64,000 bases of DNA from an uncultured SAR86 cluster bacterium. Its GTDB lineage: Bacteria; Pseudomonadota; Gammaproteobacteria; Magnimaribacterales; D2472. The notes beneath the pieces are model-generated. The model searched no databases. It saw only the letters and a program-made list of their open reading frames with translations, and was not told the origin of the DNA. The stretch spans positions 248,001 through 312,000 of the forward strand of contig CACNRI010000001.1 of NCBI GenBank assembly GCA_902622845.1, given 5' to 3'. Shown piece after piece: positions 8,485 to 18,489 of the stretch (its first letter is position 1; each line of letters opens with the position of its first letter). Position numbers and translations under genes: made by a program.

Positions 8485-9539
8485 AGTTTAGAAACTCTAG
8501 TAACCTCACTGTCTAAATACTCAGTAGTAAAATTATTTAAATGGAAGTCTGAATCAAGCGGCATAATTTCATTAAATATTAAACGCTTTGCAACCCTTAC
8601 CATTATCACCGAAAACTTAAACAAGGCTAAGACCCTAAAGTAATTTATATTTTCTGCAGACAAACCAGTTTTATTTTCCCAAATCTCTATACCCTCGCTC
8701 TGACTCATGGAGCCATCAAGTCGAGGTACACCAAGCCCCAAACTATTACATTCATCTACAGCGAAGCCCCAAGCTAGATCCATTAATGGATCTCCCATGC
8801 TTGCCATTTCCCAATCAAGAAGAGCAGATGCTTTATAGTCTTTATATAAGACATTCCCTATTCTTGAGTCGCCCCAGCACATGGAAATTTTTTGTAATTC
8901 TGGTTTATTGGCAACCAACCAACCATGAGCATTTGAGCAAACAGGATGCTTTTCTCCATCCATACCCCAATTTAAAAACTCCTTGTAATAATCCAATTCT
9001 GCGCCAAGTGAATCCTCTGTATTTTTAAAACCACAACTCGAAATCTCTTCACTTGTTAAATCTAAACTATGAAATGAAGATAAATTATTTACCCAACCAG
9101 ACCACACTGAATATCTTTGCTCAGGAGTCCCTTTTCCCATCATTCCCTCAGGATCCATATGATGAGGAGGATTATCGCTTGGTGCCTCTCCATCAATACA
9201 CCTCATCACATAAAACTCTGAACCTAAAATATCATCATTATAGTTTTCAAATATTATTTCTGGAGTAGGGAGGCCCTTTAATCTTAATAGCTTCATAATC
9301 GAAGCTTGCATTTTCAAATCATAGTCAGGAAACACCTGATATCCAGTTGGCCTAAGCCTTAAAACAAGACTTTCCGAAACATCTTTACCCTTTACGTCGA
9401 AGACAAAAGTTTCATTAGAAAAGCCTGAAGCAATTGAGCTTTCATGAGGTATAACTTCACATTCACCATAAAGTTCGTTAAGCCAGGACTGCAGCTTAAG
9501 AAGCTTTTCATCAAAGTTTTTGTCTGTAGATACCGACAT
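8481..9539 (-). CDS. APH-family phosphotransferase (ACAD10/11-type kinase domain)
   Basis: A 352-residue kinase-fold protein of the aminoglycoside/choline phosphotransferase family. An N-lobe glycine-rich segment is around ASGFSNETF (38-46). The catalytic loop is CWGDSRIGN (Asp224, Asn229), with the usual HGD His replaced by Trp, and the metal-binding Asp242 is in LLDWEMASMGDP. This variant is typical of the stand-alone relatives of the ACAD10/11 kinase domain, which act on hydroxyacyl substrates rather than antibiotics. It starts in a TAATG overlap with the DUF7064-like gene, so the two probably work together. The substrate cannot be told from the sequence. Confidence 0.85.
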   Translation of the reverse strand: MSVSTDKNFDEKLLKLQSWLNELYGECEVIPHESSIASGFSNETFVFDVKGKDVSESLVLRLRPTGYQVFPDYDLKMQASIMKLLRLKGLPTPEIIFENYNDDILGSEFYVMRCIDGEAPSDNPPHHMDPEGMMGKGTPEQRYSVWSGWVNNLSSFHSLDLTSEEISSCGFKNTEDSLGAELDYYKEFLNWGMDGEKHPVCSNAHGWLVANKPELQKISMCWGDSRIGNVLYKDYKASALLDWEMASMGDPLMDLAWGFAVDECNSLGLGVPRLDGSMSQSEGIEIWENKTGLSAENINYFRVLALFKFSVIMVRVAKRLIFNEIMPLDSDFHLNNFTTEYLDSEVTRVSKL

Positions 9540-10639
9540 TAAGGTTTATCAAAAAGATCAACAAACCCACTTGGTTCATGCGCTCCAAGAATAAGTTGCT
9601 CTAAAACACCCCTTCCTTCATAAGCTTTATCTCCGATCTTCAATGTGGCATTCGAAAGTGCCTGAACATGTAAATATGGTGGATCACCAGGGTCTTCATT
9701 TAGATCATATTCATCAAATTGAGTTGCATTATCCCCTTTATCATGACCATGACCCCAATCAGGATGCATGTACCCTAGACCGCACATAAATGCTTTCATG
9801 CCGCAGTCAATACTAATCTCAATGTTGTTACCATCTTTATCATTGGCAGTAATTATCATGGACTCAACTCTTCTAGATTTAGGCACATAAGACACTTTCT
9901 TTTGTACATTCCGTAACTCTATCTCACCCTCAAATTCTGGACCTTGCATAATTGCTAGGACGGTGTCAGGAGTACCATCAGCTTTATCGATAAAGTAAAT
10001 ATGAGCAGAAAGATCCTCAAAATGGAAGGGCGCCCATAACCAATAAAATTGAGGCATATTAAAAGGAACCACAGGTTGACTATCGTAAGCTCCAACCGGC
10101 CTAACTCCCCAAGACCGATCCCTTGTTCCAACAAAGGTATCCTCAGTTACATCAATTTGCTCATCATTTATTTTTATCTTTCCAGACCATTTACCCTGCT
10201 GAGTTAGCCTACAAGTATCCATAATCATTCTAGGGCCATTGAATAATTGCATTTGAGGCTCTCTCATTGGCTCAAATCTGCCAGTGATAGTTAAATCAAC
10301 CCCAAAATTGTTTTCAACATCGTTTAAAGAGACTTTTAGTTTTCTTAGTGGCTCAATAACCTCAATTTTTAGAGGCCCCACTTTGGTTTCAAGTCTTTCT
10401 AAATTTAAAACCCTTGAAGCTCTCGAGTTGTATTGTTTTCCTTTATAAGCAAGAGTAAATGCTCCATCCATTATATTTAGATTTGGGTAAACGCAGAGCA
10501 CAGCACCAAAGTAGATATCATCTATTTTTGAATAACCATTAAAAAAATATCTGTCATAAAAGTTTCTTTCGGACCCCACTTCAGAAACAGGTTTTGAAAT
10601 TTGATGTATTGGATAATCGTCAGCTTTTGTTAAAGACAT
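9539..10639 (-). CDS. DUF7064/DUF7065-like lipocalin-fold protein
   Basis: A 366-residue protein without signal peptide or membrane helix. Its many short beta-like segments and the motif GTRDRSWGVRPVG (about residues 174-186) match the DUF7064/7065 and CrtC/AttH-like double-lipocalin group. Members of that broad group include carotenoid and steroid hydratases, but no reaction is assigned to this branch. It lies four bases after the quinone-reductase gene and overlaps the kinase gene (TAATG), a pairing that suggests one pathway for a lipid-like or hydroxylated substrate. The pathway is inference. Confidence 0.75.
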   Translation of the reverse strand: MSLTKADDYPIHQISKPVSEVGSERNFYDRYFFNGYSKIDDIYFGAVLCVYPNLNIMDGAFTLAYKGKQYNSRASRVLNLERLETKVGPLKIEVIEPLRKLKVSLNDVENNFGVDLTITGRFEPMREPQMQLFNGPRMIMDTCRLTQQGKWSGKIKINDEQIDVTEDTFVGTRDRSWGVRPVGAYDSQPVVPFNMPQFYWLWAPFHFEDLSAHIYFIDKADGTPDTVLAIMQGPEFEGEIELRNVQKKVSYVPKSRRVESMIITANDKDGNNIEISIDCGMKAFMCGLGYMHPDWGHGHDKGDNATQFDEYDLNEDPGDPPYLHVQALSNATLKIGDKAYEGRGVLEQLILGAHEPSGFVDLFDKP

Positions 10640-10642
10640 AAT

Positions 10643-11641
10643 TTATATAGTTATTATTACTTTTCCTTTTGCTTTTCTATCCTGCAGATGGGCTATAGCA
10701 TCTGCAGCGTTATCAAGCGTGAATTTATCAGAAACCTCAGGAGCGATTTTTCCTTCACCATGAAGTTTAAATAACTCCATAAAGTTAGCTTTATTGCCTG
10801 CAGGATCAATCCCAGTCCAAGCACCCCAAAAAACACCAACTATTTGGCATCCTTTCAGCAAAGCTAAATTAAGCGGAATTTTCGGTATATCACCGGCAGC
10901 AAAACCGATTACCAAATATCTTCCTTCCCATGCGATAGCTCTTAATGCCGGTTCAGAATAATGTGAGCCTACCGGATCATAAATAACATTGGCTCCAACA
11001 CCTCCTGTGACCTCTTTAATCTTTCCTGAAAGTTCTTTTTGCTGATCTTTTGATAGGTCGCCAGTTGGATATATGAATCCTTCATCAGCACCATGTTGAG
11101 TACACATATCAATTTTTTCTTGAGATGATGCAGCAGCTATAACCCTAGCTCCCATAGCTTTGCCCAAATCAACGGCGGCAAGACCAACCCCACCTGCGGC
11201 TCCAAGAACCAACAATGTCTCTCCTGCTTTAAGATTTGCTCTTTGCTTTAGAGCATATAAAGTTGTGCCATATGTCATTGAAAGAGCAGCTGCCGTTTCA
11301 TAGTCCATTGATTCAGGAATAGGCATTACTGACCCTTCTGGTGCAACAATCTTTTCTGCAAAAGCACCCATACCAGTCATTGCAAAAACCTTATCACCTT
11401 CTTTGAGACTTTCTACACCTTCACCAACTTTTTCAATAATTCCAGCTGCTTCACCGCCAGGCGTAAAAGGAAGTGGAGGTTGAAATTGATATAAACCTTG
11501 TATCATTAAGACATCAGGAAAATTTACACTTGCGGCCTTAACACTTATTAAAACCTGTCCAGGTCCTACATCTGGACTTGAGACTTCTTTAATTTCTAGT
11601 TTATCTACCCCTCCAAGCTCAACGCACTGCAATGCTTTCAT
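10643..11641 (-). CDS. Zinc-free medium-chain NADPH:quinone oxidoreductase
   Basis: Member of the quinone oxidoreductase branch of the medium-chain dehydrogenase family, 332 residues. It has the GroES-like N-terminal domain (PDVLMIQGLYQFQPPLPF, PGGEAAG) and a Rossmann domain with GAAGGVG near residue 148. It lacks the structural-zinc Cys cluster and the catalytic Cys of alcohol dehydrogenases. It reduces quinones or enones with NADPH; some relatives act on acyl-CoA thioesters. It sits three bases after gshA and before the DUF7064-like and kinase genes, so it probably serves the same pathway as those two. Confidence 0.9.
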   Translation of the reverse strand: MKALQCVELGGVDKLEIKEVSSPDVGPGQVLISVKAASVNFPDVLMIQGLYQFQPPLPFTPGGEAAGIIEKVGEGVESLKEGDKVFAMTGMGAFAEKIVAPEGSVMPIPESMDYETAAALSMTYGTTLYALKQRANLKAGETLLVLGAAGGVGLAAVDLGKAMGARVIAAASSQEKIDMCTQHGADEGFIYPTGDLSKDQQKELSGKIKEVTGGVGANVIYDPVGSHYSEPALRAIAWEGRYLVIGFAAGDIPKIPLNLALLKGCQIVGVFWGAWTGIDPAGNKANFMELFKLHGEGKIAPEVSDKFTLDNAADAIAHLQDRKAKGKVIITI

Positions 11642-11643
11642 AC

Positions 11644-13173
11644 TTATCCCCTTACTTTGTCATTATATTGTTCCACATACTTATTCAATTCAACACCCTT
11701 TTTAGCTTCTATTTCTTTATGTAACTCAATAGAGGCAAACCTTTCATTTTCTAAGATAGCTTCGTTTTTAAGCTTTGCACCTTTCAATGAATTCATTTTA
11801 TTTATACTTTCCTGCAAAATATTTTCCGTAAAACTATTATCACTTCCTAATATATTATTTAGTAACTGCCTGCTCTTATTTTCCATATTTAAGCAATCAG
11901 ATACTGACTTTTCAAACTCAGGATCAACTGAATTTAATTCCTTAGCAATCATCAAAAGCTCATTGGAAATATCTGATATTTTATTTCTTATACTTAACCC
12001 TGAACCATTAAATGAAAGTTTTTGATCTAGATCTGAACCTGAATGAATTGCGGTTACATAGTTTTTGTTCATTTCATCATATTCAGACTGACTTACTGAT
12101 TTCGACTCAGTAATTAGACAATGAATAAGAAACACATCAAGCAACCGCATTTCTGATTTGGATATTCCTGTAAGAGAGTTTGGAGATAGATCAATTCCTC
12201 TAACTTCAACATATTCAATACCTTTATTTGAAAGTAGCTCTATTGGCCTAGTCTCTGAAGCGCCTTTTCGCTTTGGTCTAATAGAATCATATAGCTCATT
12301 TTCTATCTGGAGAATTCCTGATGATATTTGTTGTCTTTCATTGTTTTTATCATACAAGCCCAGGCTTTTAAATACTCCATACTCCTCGAACACTCCTTTT
12401 TTTAGTGACTCTATAAAACCATCAAGAGAGTTATATTTAATATCAAGGGCCCTTTGATGGTGGCTTTGATAACCAACCTCACTCATTCTCAGAGAAGTAG
12501 CATATTCATCATAAAGGTCTGATTTATTCCTTTTTTTGATTGAATGATTTCTTCCTGAAATAAAAGATTTATCAAAGATAGGAGAAGCACCAAAGAAGTA
12601 AAGCAAGAACCAAAAATTTCTTTTGAAATTTCTAATAAGACCTAGATAAATATCTGACTTAGTTCCTTTATTAAGATCTTCAGTAAACAATCTAAGGGAG
12701 TCATCATCAATTGAAAAATTATAATGAATACCAGCTACACACTGCATGATTGAACCATATCTGACCCGCAAACCTTTTCTATAAATATTTTTTAGCTTAC
12801 CAATGTTGCTAGAGCCAAACTCAGCAATTCTTATTTCTGATTCATCCCCAATAAAGCAGGGCATGGAATTTGACCACAAAACCTCATCTGATTCCATAGC
12901 GTTAGCAGTGAAGATGTGAAGATCTAAAAGGAATTCATAAACTTCATCAACACTATTGAAGGTTGGAGTTACAAGCTCTATTAGTGCTTCAGAAAAGTCT
13001 GTTGTAATAAATTTATTAGTTAAGGGAGAGCCAAGCCCTTTTGGATGATTGCTTTGAGATAGTTGAGCATTACTTTTTACTCTCAAGGACTCCTTTTCGA
13101 TACCTCTAGAAATTTCTATATTTTCAAAAAACCCCTTATCTTTTAATTCAGCAACTCTACTGCTAAAAGCCAT
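11644..13173 (-). CDS. gshA: Glutamate-cysteine ligase (gammaproteobacterial type)
   Basis: Makes gamma-glutamylcysteine from glutamate, cysteine and ATP, the first step of glutathione synthesis. The 509 residues align in outline with E. coli GshA: RGIEKESLRV (23-32), IELVTPTF, GIHYNFS, SLRMSEVGYQS and YVEVRGIDLSPNS. It is a little shorter than the 518-residue E. coli enzyme. It is the third gene of the dsbB-pckA run, with spacing of only 10 and 2 bases to its neighbours. No gshB is seen in the window. Confidence 0.95.
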   Translation of the reverse strand: MAFSSRVAELKDKGFFENIEISRGIEKESLRVKSNAQLSQSNHPKGLGSPLTNKFITTDFSEALIELVTPTFNSVDEVYEFLLDLHIFTANAMESDEVLWSNSMPCFIGDESEIRIAEFGSSNIGKLKNIYRKGLRVRYGSIMQCVAGIHYNFSIDDDSLRLFTEDLNKGTKSDIYLGLIRNFKRNFWFLLYFFGASPIFDKSFISGRNHSIKKRNKSDLYDEYATSLRMSEVGYQSHHQRALDIKYNSLDGFIESLKKGVFEEYGVFKSLGLYDKNNERQQISSGILQIENELYDSIRPKRKGASETRPIELLSNKGIEYVEVRGIDLSPNSLTGISKSEMRLLDVFLIHCLITESKSVSQSEYDEMNKNYVTAIHSGSDLDQKLSFNGSGLSIRNKISDISNELLMIAKELNSVDPEFEKSVSDCLNMENKSRQLLNNILGSDNSFTENILQESINKMNSLKGAKLKNEAILENERFASIELHKEIEAKKGVELNKYVEQYNDKVRG

Positions 13174-13183
13174 TTTCGAATTT

Positions 13184-14704
13184 TTATTGATCAGAAGGGC
13201 CGGCAGAAATTATTTCTTCATTGACATCAAATCTTTCAAAGTTATTTTGAAATAATTTTATTAAGTCAGCAGCGGCAGCATCATAAGCACCTTTATCTTC
13301 CCAAGTTTCGCGTGGATTTAGCAATCTGCTATCAACCCCTTGAATTGATAGAGGAACTTCTAAATTTAAACCATTAAGCATTTGAGTTTCAACGTCATCA
13401 AGCTCGCCGTTTTGAACTGCATTAACGATTCTTCTAGTAGTTGGAATATCAAATCTTTTTCCAACTCCATAAGGTCCTCCAGTCCAACCAGTATTTACAA
13501 GAAAAACCTTTGAGCCAAAATCTTCAACTCTTTTCATTAAAAGGTCTGCATAGACACCAGCAGGTCGAGGAAAAAATGGTGCTCCAAAACAAGTTGAGAA
13601 AGTTGACTCAATATCTGAAGATGATCCAATCTCTGTAGACCCTACCTTCGCAGTATACCCGCTTAAAAAATGATAGGCAGCAGCTTCTTTAGATAATATT
13701 GATACTGGAGGAAGGACACCAGTCAAATCACAAGTTAGGAAGATTACTGTCTTTGGTTCACCAGCATAATTTTCTGGGACTGCTTTTTCGATATGTGTTC
13801 TTGGATAACAACATCTTGAATTTTGAGTTAATGAAACATCTGAGTAATCAGGAACTCCATCATTTAATACAACGTTTTCTAAAATACTCCCTTCTTTAAT
13901 AGCTTTCCAAATTACAGGTTCATTTTCCTCGGAGAGATCTATACATTTTGCATAACACCCACCCTCGAAATTAAAAACGGAACCTGGAGACCATCCATGC
14001 TCATCATCACCGATCAATGTGCATGCTGGATCTGCAGAGAGAGTTGTTTTTCCAGTACCTGAAAGACCAAAAAATAGTGCTACTGAATTTTTATCATTGA
14101 TATTCGAAGAACAGTGCATTGGAAGGATATCTTTGGCAGGAAGAAGAAAGTTTTGAACCGAGAACATTGATTTTTTCATCTCGCCAGCATACTTCATGCC
14201 TGCAATAAGGACCTTTTCCTCTTTAAAATTTATAATTACACAACCATCTGAGTTAGTCCCATCTATTTCAGGCACACATTCAAAATTTGCTGCGCTAAGT
14301 ATTTTCCAGTTACTTTTACCTTTTGGGTTAAATTCATCAGGATCAATAAATATTAATCTTGAGAAAAAGCTCTGCCAAGCTGTTTCAGTTATTACCTCAA
14401 TTGGAAGATAGTGATCAGGATGAGACCCAACATGTACTTTAGTTAAAAATCTTTCTTTGTCATCTAAATAAGACTCAACCTTTGACCAGAGAGAGTAGAA
14501 CTTCTCTTCATTAAATGGCCTATTTATTTCTCCCCATTCAATATCATTTTTAGTAGTTTCTTCTTCCACAATATATCTATCTAGTGGGCTTCTCCCAGTT
14601 CTTTTTCCCGTTACAACTGTTAGTGCTCCGTTAGAAGCAAGCACTCCTTCTTCTCTCTCTAGAGCTTTAGAAATAAGATCTTTATTTGAAAGTTCAAAAA
14701 CCAT
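13184..14704 (-). CDS. pckA: Phosphoenolpyruvate carboxykinase (ATP)
   Basis: Converts oxaloacetate and ATP to phosphoenolpyruvate, CO2 and ADP at the start of gluconeogenesis. The 506 residues contain the kinase P-loop GLSGTGKTT (213-221), the kinase-2 motif [10 protein letters not shown] with metal-binding Asp, the RTGRSP substrate loop and [11 protein letters not shown]. This identifies the ATP-dependent enzyme. Length is slightly below the usual 530-540. It is followed 10 bases later by gshA. Confidence 0.97.
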   Translation of the reverse strand: MVFELSNKDLISKALEREEGVLASNGALTVVTGKRTGRSPLDRYIVEEETTKNDIEWGEINRPFNEEKFYSLWSKVESYLDDKERFLTKVHVGSHPDHYLPIEVITETAWQSFFSRLIFIDPDEFNPKGKSNWKILSAANFECVPEIDGTNSDGCVIINFKEEKVLIAGMKYAGEMKKSMFSVQNFLLPAKDILPMHCSSNINDKNSVALFFGLSGTGKTTLSADPACTLIGDDEHGWSPGSVFNFEGGCYAKCIDLSEENEPVIWKAIKEGSILENVVLNDGVPDYSDVSLTQNSRCCYPRTHIEKAVPENYAGEPKTVIFLTCDLTGVLPPVSILSKEAAAYHFLSGYTAKVGSTEIGSSSDIESTFSTCFGAPFFPRPAGVYADLLMKRVEDFGSKVFLVNTGWTGGPYGVGKRFDIPTTRRIVNAVQNGELDDVETQMLNGLNLEVPLSIQGVDSRLLNPRETWEDKGAYDAAAADLIKLFQNNFERFDVNEEIISAGPSDQ

Positions 14705-14727
14705 GATTTTTTAAATTTGTCCTTAAA

Positions 14728-15255
14728 TTATACCTTTTTTAGGACTTTAAATACGTTAAGAAGATTAACAAATATAAATATTAGGAAGAAGATTAAGCCC
14801 CATTCAGCAAAATTAAAGATAAATCTCCAACCTTCTTCTGCACAGCTAGGACCCCCTTGAAGAGTTTTATAAATACCTCCAAAAAAACCATAAAATTCAA
14901 TAGTTGTTTCAAGCGGCATTCCACACCCAGACAAATTAGTTAAACCTTCTGAAGAAAGATTTTGAATATATATTTGTCTACTAGTTACACCAGCGCCAAA
15001 AAATAATGATCCAAAAATAAAAATGTTTTGGAGATTCTTAAAACTATCATTGAATGCTGCAATTAGTGAAAAGAAACCAAATGTTCCAAAAACATATCTT
15101 GTTAATATACACAAAGGACATGCATATAAGGCCAAAACAATATCCATAATCCAAGCAATAATTATTATGCCAAAAGACAAGATAGCATTATTTAGATGAA
15201 ATCTTTTTACATAGATTTCCCATAATTTTTCAATAAAATGTAACACTTGTGACAT
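14728..15255 (-). CDS. dsbB: Disulfide bond formation protein DsbB
   Basis: Inner-membrane quinone reductase that reoxidises DsbA. The 175 residues have four membrane helices. The first periplasmic pair is Cys46/Cys49 in YACPLCILTRY and the second pair is Cys111 (SGCGMP) and Cys138 (GGPSC). All four redox cysteines are present. It is the first gene of a six-gene minus-strand run and divergent from polA, with 54 bases between. Its partner dsbA lies at 19.2 kb. Confidence 0.93.
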   Translation of the reverse strand: MSQVLHFIEKLWEIYVKRFHLNNAILSFGIIIIAWIMDIVLALYACPLCILTRYVFGTFGFFSLIAAFNDSFKNLQNIFIFGSLFFGAGVTSRQIYIQNLSSEGLTNLSGCGMPLETTIEFYGFFGGIYKTLQGGPSCAEEGWRFIFNFAEWGLIFFLIFIFVNLLNVFKVLKKV

Positions 15256-15309
15256 ATGATAAATCTTTTGTATTAATAAAAAAATCCTAATGTCATAATA
15301 AATAACTAA

Positions 15310-17985
15310 ATGAAAAAAAATTTATATATTGTTGATGGATCTTCGTATGTTTATCGAGCTTTCCATGCAATGCCACCTCTAACAACATCATCAGGCAGGC
15401 CCACTGGTGCTATAAAAGGCGTATCGAACATGATGATGAACCTTAAAAATGAGAACGATGGTTCTTCTATCATCACAGTGTTCGACGCCAAGGGAAAAAC
15501 ATTTAGAAGTGATATTTATTCTGATTACAAAGCCAATCGACCTCCCATGCCAGATGAGCTAAGGCTTCAATTAGATCCAATTAAATCAATATGCAAGGCA
15601 ATAGGGTTTCCTATAGTAGAGATAGAGGGGGTAGAAGCTGATGATGTAATAGCCACCATTGTAAAAATAGCAAAAGAAGAGGGATATAGTTGTGTTATTT
15701 CTTCATTAGACAAAGATTTAATGCAGTTAGTTGAGGATCCTGCTGTTTCAATGATAAATACAATGACCAATAAAAAATTTAATGAAAAAGATGTAATCGA
15801 AAAGTTTGGAGTTAAGCCTAACCAAATTAGAGATATGCTAGCGCTTGTCGGAGATTCATCCGACAATATTCCAGGTGTTCCAAAAGTGGGACAGAAGACA
15901 GCTGCTAAATGGTTAAATGAGTTTGGAGACTTAGACTCAATTAAAGAAAACGCCCCATCAATCAAAGGAGTTGTTGGAGAGAATCTAAGAAATTCTTTAG
16001 ATGATTTAGATAGAAATATTAACCTTGTGTCCTTAAAACAAGACGTAGATATTCAAGTTAGGTTTAGCGATCTGTTAACACTAAATCCTGATGATGATGA
16101 GCTTGATAAGATTTTTTCGGAGTTAGAATTCGCAACAGCAAAAAATAATGACAAAAAAAATAAGGAGCAAAAGAAAGATTCAAAATATGAAACAGTTTTG
16201 TCTGAAAAAAGTTTAGAGAAGTGGGTAAAAAAGATAGACAAATGTAAAGCATTTGCAATCGATACCGAGACCGATTCAGTTAACACTGTTTCAGCAAATC
16301 TTATAGGCATTTCAATTTCTGTAAAAGAAAATGAAGGGTGTTACATTCCTATAGGACACTCATATGAAAATTGTCCTGAGCAGCTTTCCCTTGACTTTAT
16401 TCAAAAAAAACTGGGACCTGCTATTGAAAAAAATCAAAAAAAAGCTGTCGGCCAGAATTTAAAGTTTGATATTCCAATTTTGTCTCGACATGGCATAAAA
16501 CTCTCTGAGTTTTTGGCAGACACAATGCTCATGTCATATGTGCTTAATAGCACCGCAACTCGCCATGGAATGGATAGACTCGCAGATTATTATCTAAACT
16601 ACACAACTACAAAATATACTGATGTAACAGGGACTGCCTCTAAGCAAATTAGTTTTGCACAGGTACAAATTGATGTTGCAACAGATTATGCAGCCGAGGA
16701 CGCTGACGTAACGCTAAGACTTTTTAATACTTTATCTGCGTTATTAAGAGAGAAACCAATTCAAGAGAAACTATTAAAAGAAATTGAATATCCTCTTGTG
16801 CATGTGCTTTCAAGAGTAGAGCAAAATGGAGCAAAAATAGACAAGAAAAAACTTGGAAATCACTCCAAAGAGCTTGGAGACAAGATCGCTGACTTATCTG
16901 CCCAAGCTTTCAAAATAGCTGGAGAGGAATTTAATCTTGATTCCCCAAAACAACTCTTAGAAATTTTATATGAAAAGCAAGGATTACCAGTATTGAGAAA
17001 AACACCTAAAGGACAACCATCTACCAATGAAGAGACACTACAAAGGCTATCAGAGGAATATGAACTACCAAAGATAATTCTACAATATAGAACATTGGCA
17101 AAACTAAAATCTACTTATACAGATAGCTTAATAAATATTGAGAATCCTAAAACACAGAGGATTCACACCTCATATCAGCAAGCTATAACATCAACAGGAA
17201 GACTTTCTTCTACAGAGCCTAACTTACAAAATATTCCTATTAAAACCGCTGAAGGAAGGAGAATAAGAGAAGCTTTTGTTCCAGAAAAGGGCAACACACT
17301 TATTTCTGCTGATTATTCTCAAATAGAACTCAGGATAATGGCTCATTTATCAGAAGATAAAAATCTCACAAATGCTTTTAATAATAATATTGATGTTCAT
17401 TCTTCAACCGCTGCAGAGGTTTTTGGCGTAGCAATTGAAGAGGTAAATAAAGATCAAAGAAGAAGCGCCAAAGCTATAAATTTTGGCTTAATGTATGGCA
17501 TGTCTGCTTTTGGACTTACAAGACAGCTGGGAATTACCAGAGCTGAGGCTCAAGAATATTTAGATACTTATTTTGCGAGATATACCGGAGTAAGAGATTA
17601 CATGGATAACATTAAAGCTAAAGCTAAGGAAGATATGTTTGTTGAGACCATTATGGGAAGACGCCTTTATCTTAATGAAATAAATGCTGCAAATGGATTA
17701 AGAAGACAGGCTGCAGAAAGAGCAGCTATTAATGCTCCACTTCAGGGATCTGCAGCAGACATAATTAAAAAGGCAATGCTTGATATCGATAAACTTATTA
17801 CAAATGAAATGCCCGAGGTAAAAATGATAATGCAGGTTCATGATGAACTAGTGTTTGAATGCCCAAAAGAAAACGCTGACTTAGTGATGGAGCAAATGAA
17901 AGAAACTATGGAGCAAACCGTAGAACTAAAAATACCTTTAATTGCCGAAGCAGCTGTTGGCTCAAATTGGAATGAGGCGCATTAA
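15310..17985 (+). CDS. polA: DNA polymerase I
   Basis: Repair and Okazaki-fragment polymerase with three domains in 891 residues. The 5'-nuclease domain (about 1-270) starts LYIVDGSSYVYRAFHAMPP. The 3'-5' exonuclease domain (about 300-480) keeps its DxE motif (AIDTETDSV) and DYAAEDADVT, so proofreading should be active. The polymerase domain has motif A SADYSQIELR, the O-helix RRSAKAINFGLMYGMSAFG and motif C QVHDELVFE. Length is slightly under the 928 of E. coli. A CATAAT box ends ten bases before the ATG and no Shine-Dalgarno sequence is visible. Confidence 0.97.
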   Translation: MKKNLYIVDGSSYVYRAFHAMPPLTTSSGRPTGAIKGVSNMMMNLKNENDGSSIITVFDAKGKTFRSDIYSDYKANRPPMPDELRLQLDPIKSICKAIGFPIVEIEGVEADDVIATIVKIAKEEGYSCVISSLDKDLMQLVEDPAVSMINTMTNKKFNEKDVIEKFGVKPNQIRDMLALVGDSSDNIPGVPKVGQKTAAKWLNEFGDLDSIKENAPSIKGVVGENLRNSLDDLDRNINLVSLKQDVDIQVRFSDLLTLNPDDDELDKIFSELEFATAKNNDKKNKEQKKDSKYETVLSEKSLEKWVKKIDKCKAFAIDTETDSVNTVSANLIGISISVKENEGCYIPIGHSYENCPEQLSLDFIQKKLGPAIEKNQKKAVGQNLKFDIPILSRHGIKLSEFLADTMLMSYVLNSTATRHGMDRLADYYLNYTTTKYTDVTGTASKQISFAQVQIDVATDYAAEDADVTLRLFNTLSALLREKPIQEKLLKEIEYPLVHVLSRVEQNGAKIDKKKLGNHSKELGDKIADLSAQAFKIAGEEFNLDSPKQLLEILYEKQGLPVLRKTPKGQPSTNEETLQRLSEEYELPKIILQYRTLAKLKSTYTDSLINIENPKTQRIHTSYQQAITSTGRLSSTEPNLQNIPIKTAEGRRIREAFVPEKGNTLISADYSQIELRIMAHLSEDKNLTNAFNNNIDVHSSTAAEVFGVAIEEVNKDQRRSAKAINFGLMYGMSAFGLTRQLGITRAEAQEYLDTYFARYTGVRDYMDNIKAKAKEDMFVETIMGRRLYLNEINAANGLRRQAAERAAINAPLQGSAADIIKKAMLDIDKLITNEMPEVKMIMQVHDELVFECPKENADLVMEQMKETMEQTVELKIPLIAEAAVGSNWNEAH

Positions 17986-18489
17986 TTAAGAATCTCTTAC
18001 TACTGGAATATATTGCATTTCCTCAGGAAGCAAGATCTTAATTCCATACATTTCTCTAAGATCACTAATTTTCATTGAAAGATAATCTTCAGGCATCTTG
18101 AAAGGCCATTTTTTCTTCATTTTTAAAGCTCTATATATAACCCTGCGTTTAATACCCCCAATTTTCCAATATATTTTTATAAAACCAAAAACACCAAACT
18201 CTTTATACAAGTCTTTATAAAGTTGTTTAAGCTGCGGAAGATTTTGGTATGAAAGGAGGTAGCTAAGCTTCCACTTACTTCCCCAAAGAACCCAACTATC
18301 AAGAATGGCTTCTTGTTCAATAGATATGTCTAAACCAAAGATTATATGTGTACAGTCATGATCTCTAAGGAGAGTACCTGTTTCATTACTATCCTCAAGT
18401 ATTTCTGTAGATTCAGGAAATGATTTGTAATAGAGCTTTAGGCCCTCTTGGAGAGTTAAATCACAATCTTGTTTCTGGTATTCCAGCAT
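17986..18489 (-). CDS. Coq4-like protein (putative ubiquinone biosynthesis)
   Basis: A 167-residue protein with the exact metal-binding pattern of the Coq4 family, H-D-x-x-H-x11-E: His44, Asp45, His48 and Glu60 in HDCTHIIFGLDISIEQE. The C-terminal MPEDYLSMKISDLREMYGIK also matches the end of Coq4 proteins. Coq4 is part of the ubiquinone-making complex in mitochondria and occurs in some alphaproteobacteria. The rest of the sequence is divergent and the protein is shorter than usual. Its ATG overlaps the engB stop by one base. Its stop abuts that of polA as TAATTA. Activity is inferred only. Confidence 0.7.
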   Translation of the reverse strand: MLEYQKQDCDLTLQEGLKLYYKSFPESTEILEDSNETGTLLRDHDCTHIIFGLDISIEQEAILDSWVLWGSKWKLSYLLSYQNLPQLKQLYKDLYKEFGVFGFIKIYWKIGGIKRRVIYRALKMKKKWPFKMPEDYLSMKISDLREMYGIKILLPEEMQYIPVVRDS

